A stretch of 64,000 nt of DNA, taken from Rhodobiaceae bacterium. GTDB taxonomy: Bacteria; Pseudomonadota; Alphaproteobacteria; Rhizobiales; Tepidamorphaceae. The stretch covers positions 682,001 through 746,000 of the forward strand of contig JACKJR010000001.1 in NCBI GenBank assembly GCA_020637855.1, written 5' to 3'. The first letter of the stretch is position 1; each line of letters starts with the position of its first letter. The notes below the pieces were generated by a model. That model saw only the letters and a list, made by a program, of their open reading frames with translations. It made no database searches and was not told where the DNA came from. Both the position numbers and the translations under genes were made by a program. Of this stretch, positions 56,164 to 63,386 are shown piece after piece.

Positions 56164-56178
56164 TGGAATCTTTCTAAA
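56162..56178. promoter_or_regulatory. Irr-type iron control element upstream of mbfA
   Basis: TTTGGAA-TCT-TTCTAAA fits the rhizobial iron control element (TTTAGAA-N3-TTCTAAA) with one mismatch. Irr is known to repress mbfA under iron limitation in Agrobacterium and Bradyrhizobium, so the site and gene agree. Confidence 0.75.
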
Positions 56179-56269
56179 CAATATAACGACAGCAACTCCG
56201 CTACGCAAACTTCACGGCGGTAAAACCCGGCGCAAAATTGCCGCACCGGTGGCCAGATGAAAAGCGGTG

Positions 56270-57712
56270 TTAGGCCTCGCCGTAGCCGACCAGTGCTTTC
56301 GTCTCCACGAAGTCGTGAATGCCCCAGTCGGCATATTCGCGCCCGTTGCCGGACTGCTTGTAACCGCCAAAGGGGGCGAACGTGTCCCAGTCGGGATAAT
56401 TGATCTCGACCTGGCCCGCGCGCAATTGCCGGGCGACCTTGCGGGCATGGTCAAGATCACTGGACTGGACGTAGGCGGCAAGGCCGTAAGGGGTGTCATT
56501 GGCGATCTCGATTGCTTGCGCCTCGTCCGCATAGGGCAGGATCGACAGCACCGGCCCGAACACTTCCTCGCGCGCAATGGTCATGTCGTTGCTGACGTCG
56601 CCGAATACGGTCGGCTTGACGAAATACCCCCGGTTGAGACCGGCAGGGCGCCCCGCTCCTCCGGTGACAAGCCGCGTGCCTTCCGAGTTCGCTGTTTCGA
56701 TCAGGTTCTGGATCTTGTTGAACTGCGTTTCGTTGACGACGGGGCCAAGATCGGTATCGGCATTGCGCGGATCGCCGGTCACATGGGCTTGCGCGGCGGC
56801 CCTGGCGATCTCGAGCGCCTCGGCATGCTGGTCGCGATGCACGAGCATGCGTGTTGGCGCGTTGCAGGATTGACCCGAGTTCTCGAAACAGGCCTGGACA
56901 CCGCCGGTCACGGCGGCTGCCAGATCGGCATCGGGCAGGATGATGTTGGGTGACTTGCCGCCGAGTTCCTGCGCCACGCGCTTGACCGTATCGGCGGCGG
57001 CCTTGGCGACCAGAATGCCGGCGCGCGTCGAACCCGTGAACGACACGAAGTCGACCTTGGGATGATTTGCCAGCACCTGGCCTACGGTCGGCCCGTCACC
57101 ATTGACGAGGTTGAACACGCCTGCCGGCACGCCGGCCTCATGCATGATTTCCGCGAAGATGACGCCGCTGACGGGAGCGATCTCGCTGGGCTTGAGTACC
57201 ATGGTGCAGCCTGCGGCAATCGCGGGTGCCACCTTGCAGGCGATCTGGTTCATCGGCCAGTTCCACGGCGTGATCAGCCCGCACACGCCGATCGGTTCGT
57301 GCACGATGCGCGTCGTGCCGCGCTGGCTCTCGAAAGCGAAATCCTTCAGCGCCTTGGCGGTTGCGGAGATATGCGCCAGCCCCGCGAGCGCCTGGCTCGA
57401 TTGCGCGAAGGCAAGCGGCGCGCCCATCTCGTCGCTGATGGCGGCGGCAATGTCGGCGATACGCGCCTTGTAGGCAGCCCGGATCGCGCCAAGCAACTCG
57501 ATGCGTTCTTCAACGGAGGTGCTCGAGAAGGCGGGGAAGGCGGAATGCGCAGCCTCTATCGCCCGCGCGGTGTCCCCGGGTGTTCCCAGCGCGACTTGTG
57601 CGAAAGCTTCTTCCGTTGCCGGATTGATGACGGCGCTGCTGCTGCCGCCGGGCAGGGGGGCGACCCAATCTCCGCCGATATAAAACTGCTGCATATGCTG
57701 GGTGTGAGCCAT
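56270..57712 (-). CDS. NAD(P)-dependent aldehyde dehydrogenase
   Basis: A 480-residue aldehyde dehydrogenase with catalytic Glu in AQELGGKSPN, Cys in NSGQSCNAPTR, and NWPMNQIACKVAPA. Closest in motif use to broad semialdehyde/betaine-aldehyde type enzymes. ATG at 57712 has AGAGG 8 nt upstream. It is divergent from ridA across 178 nt, and likely oxidises the aldehyde formed in the same amino-acid catabolic pathway (inference). Confidence 0.93.
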   Translation of the reverse strand: MAHTQHMQQFYIGGDWVAPLPGGSSSAVINPATEEAFAQVALGTPGDTARAIEAAHSAFPAFSSTSVEERIELLGAIRAAYKARIADIAAAISDEMGAPLAFAQSSQALAGLAHISATAKALKDFAFESQRGTTRIVHEPIGVCGLITPWNWPMNQIACKVAPAIAAGCTMVLKPSEIAPVSGVIFAEIMHEAGVPAGVFNLVNGDGPTVGQVLANHPKVDFVSFTGSTRAGILVAKAAADTVKRVAQELGGKSPNIILPDADLAAAVTGGVQACFENSGQSCNAPTRMLVHRDQHAEALEIARAAAQAHVTGDPRNADTDLGPVVNETQFNKIQNLIETANSEGTRLVTGGAGRPAGLNRGYFVKPTVFGDVSNDMTIAREEVFGPVLSILPYADEAQAIEIANDTPYGLAAYVQSSDLDHARKVARQLRAGQVEINYPDWDTFAPFGGYKQSGNGREYADWGIHDFVETKALVGYGEA

Positions 57713-57818
57713 CGTCGCATCCTCTCGCGTTTTCGGTGCAGGGTGAGCGGGTTTGCCATGCGATGCAATGGCCCGTTGCCGCCATATCCGGGTTTGATGG
57801 TTCTACCTCTTATGCATG

Positions 57819-57881
57819 CCCGTTATTGCCGCTTCGGCGATGCGGTCATAAGGTCGAAACCCGAAGCAATCGAATAACGGG
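57819..57881 (+). promoter_or_regulatory. Long predicted stem covering the ridA ribosome-binding site
   Basis: CCCGTTATT (57819-57827) pairs with AATAACGGG (57873-57881), and GCTTCGG (57831-57837) pairs with CCGAAGC (57861-57867) around a 23-nt loop. The 3' arm includes the first half of the Shine-Dalgarno GGGAGG (57879-57884), so folding would restrict ridA translation. An operator is the alternative. Confidence 0.55.
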
Positions 57882-57890
57882 AGGCATTTC

Positions 57891-58244
57891 ATGAGCATCA
57901 GGCGTATCGATGTCGGCGCGCGTATGAGCCAGGCTGTAATCCACGGCGACACGGTTTATCTGGCAGGTCAGGTGGCGCTGGAAGCACCGGGCGCGTCTAT
58001 CACCGAGCAGACCAAGGATATTCTTGGCCGCATAGACCTGCTTCTCTCCGAAGCCGGCACCGACAAGTCGAAGGTCCTGAGCGCCACCATCTGGCTGTGC
58101 AGCATGGACGATTTCGCCGAGATGAACGCGGTGTGGGACGCATGGGTCACGCCGGGGAGCACACCGGCGCGTGCCTGCGTCGAGAGCCCGCGTCTGGCCG
58201 CGCCGCAGTTCACCGTCGAAATCGGCATCATCGCAGCGCTTTAA
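57891..58244 (+). CDS. RidA family deaminase
   Basis: A 117-residue Rid protein with YLAGQVALE and the conserved Arg in STPARACVESPRLA that holds the substrate carboxylate. RidA proteins hydrolyse reactive enamine/imine intermediates. It is 21 nt upstream of a DadA-like FAD enzyme, whose imine products it would deaminate. ATG at 57891 has GGGAGG 6 nt upstream, partly inside a predicted stem. Confidence 0.95.
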   Translation: MSIRRIDVGARMSQAVIHGDTVYLAGQVALEAPGASITEQTKDILGRIDLLLSEAGTDKSKVLSATIWLCSMDDFAEMNAVWDAWVTPGSTPARACVESPRLAAPQFTVEIGIIAAL

Positions 58245-58265
58245 ATCCGCAGGGGAGGCTGTTTC

Positions 58266-59510
58266 ATGCGCGTCATCGTACTGGGCGGCGGCGTGATCGG
58301 CACAACGGCCGCCTTCGAACTTCAGGGCGACGGTCACGAGGTGACGCTGGTCGAACGCAATTCAGGCGTCGGCCAGTTCACCAGCTTCGCCAATGCGGGG
58401 CTGGTGGCTCCGGGCCATGCCTTTGCCTGGGCGTCTCCCAAGGCGCCGAAAATTTTGCTGAAATCCTTGTGGCGTAACGATCAGGCGTTCAGATTCCGTC
58501 CAAGTCTGAGCCCGGCGCTGTGGGGCTGGACGCTGAAATTCCTGCGCGAATGCACCGCCGAACGCGCCCGCGCCAACACGCAGCGCAAGCACCGTCTGTG
58601 CACCTATTCGCGCGAAGTGATGCACGACATCACCGCGTCGAACGAGATCGCCTACGATGGCAGCGACAACGGCCTGCTGTTTTTCCACCGCAGCCAGCAG
58701 ACCCTCGATAAGGGTATCGCCAACATGGCGATCCTGCGCGAGCTTGGCCAGGAGATGGACATCCTCGATCGCGAGCAGGTCGCGGCCCTCGATCCAGCCC
58801 TTGCTCCGGCGAAGGAGAAGATTGCCGGTGGCATTTACGCGAAAACCGATGGCATGGGTGACGCGCACAAGTTCACCCGCGAGATGGCGCGCCTGTTCGT
58901 TGAGCGCGGCGGCACGCTGAAAACCGGGGTTACCGTTAAAGGGCTAGATCGGGAAGGTGACCGGATCACAAGTGTGCTGACCAGTGAAGGCCGCATGGAA
59001 GCCGACGCCTATGTGCTGGCGATGGGCATCTACAGCCCGCATGTGGCAAAGCCGCTGGGCCTGAACCTGCCGATCTACCCGGTGAAAGGCTATTCGATCA
59101 CCTTCGACATAGCCGGCAGCAATCTTGCGCCCAGCGTCGGCGCCGTCGACGAGGACAACCTGATCGCCTATTCGCGCCTCGGAGACCGGCTGCGGGTCAC
59201 CGCGACGGCGGAATTCTCCGGCTATGACGACAGCCACAAGCCGTCCGATTTCGCGGTGATGACGCGCAAGATCAGGGAACTGCTGCCAACGGGCGCGGAC
59301 TATGCGAAACCGGACTACTGGGCGGGCCTGAGGCCAATGACGCCGGAGGGATCGCCCTATCTCGGCAAGGCGGGATACAGCAACCTGTTTCTGAATACCG
59401 GCCACGGCCATATCGGCTGGACGATGGCCTGCGGCTCGGCACGCGTGACCCGTGATCTTGTTGCCGGTCGAAAACCGGAGATCGACATGGATGGTCTGAC
59501 ACTGCAATAG
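58266..59510 (+). CDS. D-amino acid dehydrogenase-like FAD oxidoreductase (DadA family)
   Basis: A 414-residue DAO-type flavoenzyme with VLGGGVIGTTAAFEL (FAD loop), VERNSGVGQFTSFANAGLVAPGH typical of DadA, IYPVKGYSITFD and the closing LNTGHGHIGWTMACGSARV. It oxidises a D-amino acid to the imino acid and passes electrons to the membrane. ATG at 58266 with GGGGAGG upstream. The substrate is unknown; neighbours (RidA, racemase-like, CitE-like) suggest an acidic or 3-hydroxy amino acid rather than alanine (inference). Confidence 0.93.
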   Translation: MRVIVLGGGVIGTTAAFELQGDGHEVTLVERNSGVGQFTSFANAGLVAPGHAFAWASPKAPKILLKSLWRNDQAFRFRPSLSPALWGWTLKFLRECTAERARANTQRKHRLCTYSREVMHDITASNEIAYDGSDNGLLFFHRSQQTLDKGIANMAILRELGQEMDILDREQVAALDPALAPAKEKIAGGIYAKTDGMGDAHKFTREMARLFVERGGTLKTGVTVKGLDREGDRITSVLTSEGRMEADAYVLAMGIYSPHVAKPLGLNLPIYPVKGYSITFDIAGSNLAPSVGAVDEDNLIAYSRLGDRLRVTATAEFSGYDDSHKPSDFAVMTRKIRELLPTGADYAKPDYWAGLRPMTPEGSPYLGKAGYSNLFLNTGHGHIGWTMACGSARVTRDLVAGRKPEIDMDGLTLQ

Positions 59511-59538
59511 TGTCGGCTCTATCAGCGAGGCGTAAGCG

Positions 59539-60333
59539 ATGAACGTTCAGGACAAGCCGGCACGCGAGATTCTGAAGTTCGGCTACGAGACCGACGGCGG
59601 CATTGCTGCGCGTGCGCGGCTTGGGCTTGTTGTGCTCGCCAGCGACCACACGATCGAGCATGAGTGTCGACTCATCCTGGCGCAGACGCCCGGCGTCGCG
59701 ATGTATCACGCGCGCATAGAGAACGATCCGGAGATCACGCCGCAAACCCTGAAAGACATGGAAGCGCGTATCGTTCCGACCGCCAACCTGCTGCTGCCCG
59801 GAATGCCGTTCGATGCGATCGGCTTCGGCTGCACCTCGGCTTCGATGGTTATCGGCCGCGACCGGGTCAGCGCGCTGTTGCAAGAGGCGCGGCCGGAAGC
59901 CGCTCCGACCAATCCGGTCACTGCCGCTTTCACCGCCTTTGCAGCGCTTGGCGCGCGGCGCATCGCGGTCCTCACGCCATATTCCGACATCGTCAACGAA
60001 GGCATCCGCAGCTATTTCGAGGATGGCGGCTTCGAAGTGCCGGTCATGGGTTCGTTCAAGGAACCCAACGACAATGTCGTTGCGCGGATCACCCCGAAAT
60101 CGATCGCCGAAGCTTCCATCGCGCTTGCCGCAACCGGCGGCGTCGACGCGGTCTTCGTCTCCTGCACCAGCGTGCGCCTGGTCGAGGCGGTCGCCGAACT
60201 GGAAAAGAAGACGGGCTTAGCCGTGACGTCGAGCAATCATGCGATTGCCTGGCACATGCTGCGCCTTGCCGGCATCGATGACCGCCTCCCGCAATTCGGT
60301 CGACTGTTCACCCTTGGCCTTGAAAACATCTGA
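59539..60333 (+). CDS. Asp/Glu racemase superfamily protein (maleate isomerase/arylmalonate decarboxylase-like)
   Basis: A 264-residue protein with two symmetry-related Cys motifs, FGCTSASMVIG (about 95-105) and VSCTSVRLV (about 213-221), the active-site pair of cofactor-independent racemases and cis-trans isomerases. The overall pattern (GRIGLVVLAS-like start, SNHAIAWHMLR near the C-terminus) is nearest to maleate isomerase-like enzymes. It could racemise the substrate of the DadA-like enzyme or isomerise a downstream dicarboxylate. It lies 28 nt after that gene. Confidence 0.87.
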   Translation: MNVQDKPAREILKFGYETDGGIAARARLGLVVLASDHTIEHECRLILAQTPGVAMYHARIENDPEITPQTLKDMEARIVPTANLLLPGMPFDAIGFGCTSASMVIGRDRVSALLQEARPEAAPTNPVTAAFTAFAALGARRIAVLTPYSDIVNEGIRSYFEDGGFEVPVMGSFKEPNDNVVARITPKSIAEASIALAATGGVDAVFVSCTSVRLVEAVAELEKKTGLAVTSSNHAIAWHMLRLAGIDDRLPQFGRLFTLGLENI

Positions 60334-60350
60334 CCGGAACGGGGACGCAC

Positions 60351-61226
60351 ATGCGGCCGATCCATCTATGCCGGTCGTGGCTGTTCGTCGGCGGTCCTCA
60401 GGCCGTAGTGGAAACGGCGTCTCTCAGCAAAGCGGATGCCGTTATCCTCGAGCTTGAGGATTTCACGCCTCCCGAGAAGCGGCCGGAGGCACGCAAGAAT
60501 GCCCCGCATCTGTTTGAAGCCTGGCGCGCAGCTGACGCGATTGCCGCTGTCCGGATAAACCCGCTTTGGGAGGATGGCGCGGACGATCTTGCCGCGGTCA
60601 TGGAGGGCAGGCCCGACATCGTCATGCTGCCGAAAGTGAGGGGCGCACAGGATATCCTTGCTCTTGCGGAGGCTGTGGCGGCACACGAAAAGCGGCTCGG
60701 CATGAAGCCGGGCGAGGTGCGTATCGTGCCCAATATCGAAAGCGCCGCCGCCTTGTTCCTAACTCGCGACATCGCACAGGCACACCCGCGTGTTGTGGCG
60801 TGCCTGATGGCGAGCGAGGACATGACCGCGGACCTCGGCGCGCCACGCAGTAGGGAAGGGACAGAGCTTGCCTTCGCGCGTGCGCATTTCCATGCAGCCT
60901 GTACGGCAGCGGGCATGATCTCGATTGACTATCCTTACACCTTTTCAGACATCGACGGCCTGCAGCGGAACTGCGCCGAAGCCCGTGCGCTTGGTTACAA
61001 GGCCAAATCACTGGTCGCACCGGAGCATGGCGCGGCCGTAAATGCCGCATTCACGCCATCGCACGAGGAGTGCCTGGAAGCCGCGCGCATTGTCGAGGCA
61101 TTCGAGGCGGCGCGAAAACGTGGCGAGGACCGCGCTCACCTCGACGGCCATCTCGTCGAAGTGCCGACCTACCGCAATGCACTCGCTGTGATTGCCCGTG
61201 CAGCCGAACTTGACCGCTTCGCCTGA
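60351..61226 (+). CDS. CitE-like CoA-ester lyase
   Basis: A 291-residue TIM-barrel protein of the HpcH/HpaI and CitE superfamily: SWLFVGGP start, VILELEDFTPP (metal/substrate Glu), VRINPLW, IVMLPKV and PNIESAAAL. Such enzymes cleave malyl-CoA, citramalyl-CoA or related 3-hydroxyacyl-CoA esters. It closes the ridA-dadA-racemase operon, 17 nt downstream. It is also the only candidate in the window for the lyase step missing from the CoA-transferase/hydratase operon at 25-29.6 kb. Confidence 0.9.
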   Translation: MRPIHLCRSWLFVGGPQAVVETASLSKADAVILELEDFTPPEKRPEARKNAPHLFEAWRAADAIAAVRINPLWEDGADDLAAVMEGRPDIVMLPKVRGAQDILALAEAVAAHEKRLGMKPGEVRIVPNIESAAALFLTRDIAQAHPRVVACLMASEDMTADLGAPRSREGTELAFARAHFHAACTAAGMISIDYPYTFSDIDGLQRNCAEARALGYKAKSLVAPEHGAAVNAAFTPSHEECLEAARIVEAFEAARKRGEDRAHLDGHLVEVPTYRNALAVIARAAELDRFA

Positions 61227-61329
61227 AACCGTTGTCATGGCAATCCATGTGGCAGTTCACAGGATTGTCGCATGCCCTTGTTCTATTGCCCGTTCGGGGT
61301 TGCAAATTTCCTGAGTAACGAGAGGTGAC

Positions 61330-62115
61330 ATGGCGGAAGTAAACCCGACCGGGCTTGATGCCTACAAGCCGACCGAGATCGCCGATCTGGTCGAGGCGGC
61401 AGGAGTAGCCAAGGCCAATCTGGGTTTCGCGCGCATGCTGACGCTGGCCACTCTCGCGGGTGCTTTCATCGCACTGGGGGCTGCTGCGTACACGATGGTC
61501 ATGACTGGAGTCGATCCGGGCTTCGGGCCGGCCCGTTTTTTGGGAGGCGTGGTCTTCTCGCTTGGTCTCATCCTTGTCATCGTTGGCGGCGCGGAACTGT
61601 TTACAGGCAACGCGCTGATGGTGATGGCGACCGTCGACGGCAAGATTTCCGCAAGCCAGCTCGGCCGCAACTGGGCAATCGTCTATCTGGGAAACTTCAT
61701 CGGTTCCATTGCGATTGCAGCGGCCATGTCCATGACCGGCATACTCGACGGTGCTGCGGGCCATACCGCTGCGGTCATCGCGGAGGGCAAGGCGCATCTG
61801 TCGCCATTGCAGGCATTTGTCCGCGGCGCCTTATGCAACACGCTCGTGTGCCTGGCCGTTTGGTTGACCATCGCGGCACGTACCGTTACCGGCAAGATCC
61901 TCGCAATCATCTGGCCGATCGCCGGCTTCGTCCTGCTCGGGTTCGAGCATTCGGTCGCAAACATGTACCTGATCCCGCAAGGCATGCTTGGCGGCGCGAC
62001 CGTTGGCTTTGGCGGGTTTATCCAGAATCTTGTCTTCGTGACGCTAGGTAACATCGTGGGCGGGGCAGGCGGTGTCGCGCTGGCCTACCGTCTGGCATAC
62101 GGACCAAGAGCCTGA
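61330..62115 (+). CDS. Formate/nitrite transporter family channel (FocA/NirC-like)
   Basis: A 261-residue six-helix membrane protein. GGAELFTGNALMV is the conserved second-repeat loop, and FEHSVANMYLIPQGM carries the central-pore His of this pentameric channel family. It conducts small monovalent anions such as formate or nitrite. ATG at 61330 has GAGAGG 4 nt upstream. The last 60 nt of the region (through the stop) recur at 62291-62350 after two repeats, so a second copy of the 3' end exists. Confidence 0.94.
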   Translation: MAEVNPTGLDAYKPTEIADLVEAAGVAKANLGFARMLTLATLAGAFIALGAAAYTMVMTGVDPGFGPARFLGGVVFSLGLILVIVGGAELFTGNALMVMATVDGKISASQLGRNWAIVYLGNFIGSIAIAAAMSMTGILDGAAGHTAAVIAEGKAHLSPLQAFVRGALCNTLVCLAVWLTIAARTVTGKILAIIWPIAGFVLLGFEHSVANMYLIPQGMLGGATVGFGGFIQNLVFVTLGNIVGGAGGVALAYRLAYGPRA

Positions 62116-62120
62116 CCCGC
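62061..62120 (+). repeat. 60-bp direct repeat, copy 1 (3' end of the channel gene)
   Basis: Identical over 60 bp to 62291-62350, spaced 230 bp. It covers the last 18 codons and the TGA of the channel gene plus five bases. Confidence 0.95.
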
Positions 62121-62126
62121 CAGGAG

Positions 62127-62207
62127 CGCGACTGCGCGACCGGCCGAAAGGCCGCCCCCGCGGAGGTCGTTCGCGAAGCGAACTGGCCGTGAGCGAAATA
62201 AATCCAG
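62127..62207 (+). repeat. 81-bp tandem repeat, unit 1
   Basis: Contains two short hairpins, GGCC-GAAA-GGCC and GTTCGC-GAA-GCGAAC, and ends AAATAAATCCAG. It differs from unit 2 only at two adjacent bases (TC versus CT). REP-like intergenic element. Confidence 0.92.
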
Positions 62208-62288
62208 CGCGACTGCGCGACCGGCCGAAAGGCCGCCCCCGCGGAGGCTGTTCGCGAAGCGAACTGGCCGTGAGCGAAATAAATCCAG
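62208..62288 (+). repeat. 81-bp tandem repeat, unit 2
   Basis: Directly follows unit 1 with no gap; same two hairpins. Not seen elsewhere in the window. Confidence 0.92.
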
Positions 62289-62290
62289 CT

Positions 62291-62350
62291 CGGGGCAGGC
62301 GGTGTCGCGCTGGCCTACCGTCTGGCATACGGACCAAGAGCCTGACCCGC
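62291..62350 (+). repeat. 60-bp direct repeat, copy 2 (detached channel-gene 3' end)
   Basis: Exact copy of 62061-62120. It carries the last codons and stop of the channel gene but has no upstream coding sequence, so it is a non-functional fragment. Confidence 0.95.
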
Positions 62351-62397
62351 TCGATTGCGGATCAGGCAATTTCGCACGGTCTTGTAAGCCACTGGCC

Positions 62398-62757
62398 TTA
62401 GTAGCAGCGGTAGTACCGCATGCAGCCGCGATAGTCCGGACCGCCATAACCCCAGTTTGCGGCACAGCGGCGGCTCCAGTATGAGCAGTAGCTTTCCTGG
62501 CGGCGGTAACTGCGGCGCGGCTTCGGATAATAGTTGTAATAGCGGCGCGGCGCGGGGTTGTAATAGAAGTAGATGCCGCTGCGCGGATAACGCCGGTAGA
62601 AACGGCGACCGTGCCTGCCGTGTGCCAACAGCAATTGTCCATTGGCGTTTTCTGCTTTCGGGGCCTGATTGATGTTGCCGGTGACCGCGTGTGCAGCCGA
62701 AGGCATGGCAAGGCCAATCACAAAAGCTGCGGCGATAGCCATCAAGATGGTGCGCAT
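62398..62757 (-). CDS. Small secreted Arg/Tyr/Cys-rich protein, tandem copy 1
   Basis: A 119-residue precursor: signal peptide ending in SAAHA, a Tyr/Arg/Pro-rich middle and a conserved C-terminal module with ESYCSYWSRRCAANWGYGG and YRGCMRYYRC (four Cys). ATG at 62757 has GGAGG 5 nt upstream. It is paralogous to the protein at 62892-63233; signal peptides and C-terminal modules are nearly identical while the middles differ. Exported small proteins of this composition are common in rhizobia. Function unknown. Confidence 0.85.
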   Translation of the reverse strand: MRTILMAIAAAFVIGLAMPSAAHAVTGNINQAPKAENANGQLLLAHGRHGRRFYRRYPRSGIYFYYNPAPRRYYNYYPKPRRSYRRQESYCSYWSRRCAANWGYGGPDYRGCMRYYRCY

Positions 62758-62823
62758 TCTGTCCTCCACTCGGTTGCCGCCTGTCACGGCGGTGCGAACC
62801 GTATTGTTCGGACAGTCAACATG

Positions 62824-62858
62824 AACCGGGCCTGAACGGCGTTTGGTCAGGCCCGGTT
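62824..62858. promoter_or_regulatory. 12-bp stem between the tandem secreted-protein genes
   Basis: AACCGGGCCTGA pairs perfectly with TCAGGCCCGGTT around an 11-nt loop. It lacks a T run on either strand. It could terminate or stabilise the upstream minus-strand message; a degraded version occurs before the other copy near 63298. Confidence 0.55.
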
Positions 62859-62891
62859 GATTTGCGCGATCTGCTCGTCGGCTGCGATGCC

Positions 62892-63233
62892 TCAGAGGCA
62901 GCCGTAATATTTCATGCAGCCGCGATAATTCCGGCCACCGTAGCCCCAGTTCGCGGCACAGCGGCGGCTCCAGTATGAGCAGTAGCTTTCCTGTCGGCGG
63001 TAACTGCGGCGCGGGCGCGGATTGTAGTAATAGCGCGGCGCAGGGACGTAGTAGAAATAGTTCCTGTCACGCGACCGAAACCTGTTGTTGCCAACACCGT
63101 TATTGTTATTGCCGCCTCTGTAAAGCGGGCTTCCCGGAGATTGGTCGTAGTCACCGCTGGCCGCGTTTGCGGCTGAAGGCAGGGTAAGACCAATCACGAA
63201 CGTAGCGATGATAGCCATCAAGATGGTGCGCAT
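62892..63233 (-). CDS. Small secreted Arg/Tyr/Cys-rich protein, tandem copy 2
   Basis: A 113-residue paralogue of the protein at 62398-62757, with signal peptide ending in SAANA, an Asn-rich segment (GGNNNNGVGNN) and the C-terminal ESYCSYWSRRCAANWGYGG module with four Cys. ATG at 63233 has GGAGG 5 nt upstream, the same context as copy 1. The upstream DNA of the two genes is also similar, so gene and promoter were duplicated together. Confidence 0.85.
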   Translation of the reverse strand: MRTILMAIIATFVIGLTLPSAANAASGDYDQSPGSPLYRGGNNNNGVGNNRFRSRDRNYFYYVPAPRYYYNPRPRRSYRRQESYCSYWSRRCAANWGYGGRNYRGCMKYYGCL

Positions 63234-63386
63234 CTGAGCCTCCACTCCTTGCCGCCGGTGGCGGCGAAACAATCTCCATGCTTGAAACATTCAACATGAA
63301 CCAAGCCTGAACAATGAATGTGACGGTATCAGGTTGCAGCCGTTATGATCGCTGAAAAATGACGGGCATAGGGAGCATCGGGCGGC

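Noticed and set aside
62127..62288. Possible CRISPR array
   Set aside because: Only two contiguous 81-bp units without spacers, each with internal hairpins; no cas genes in the window.
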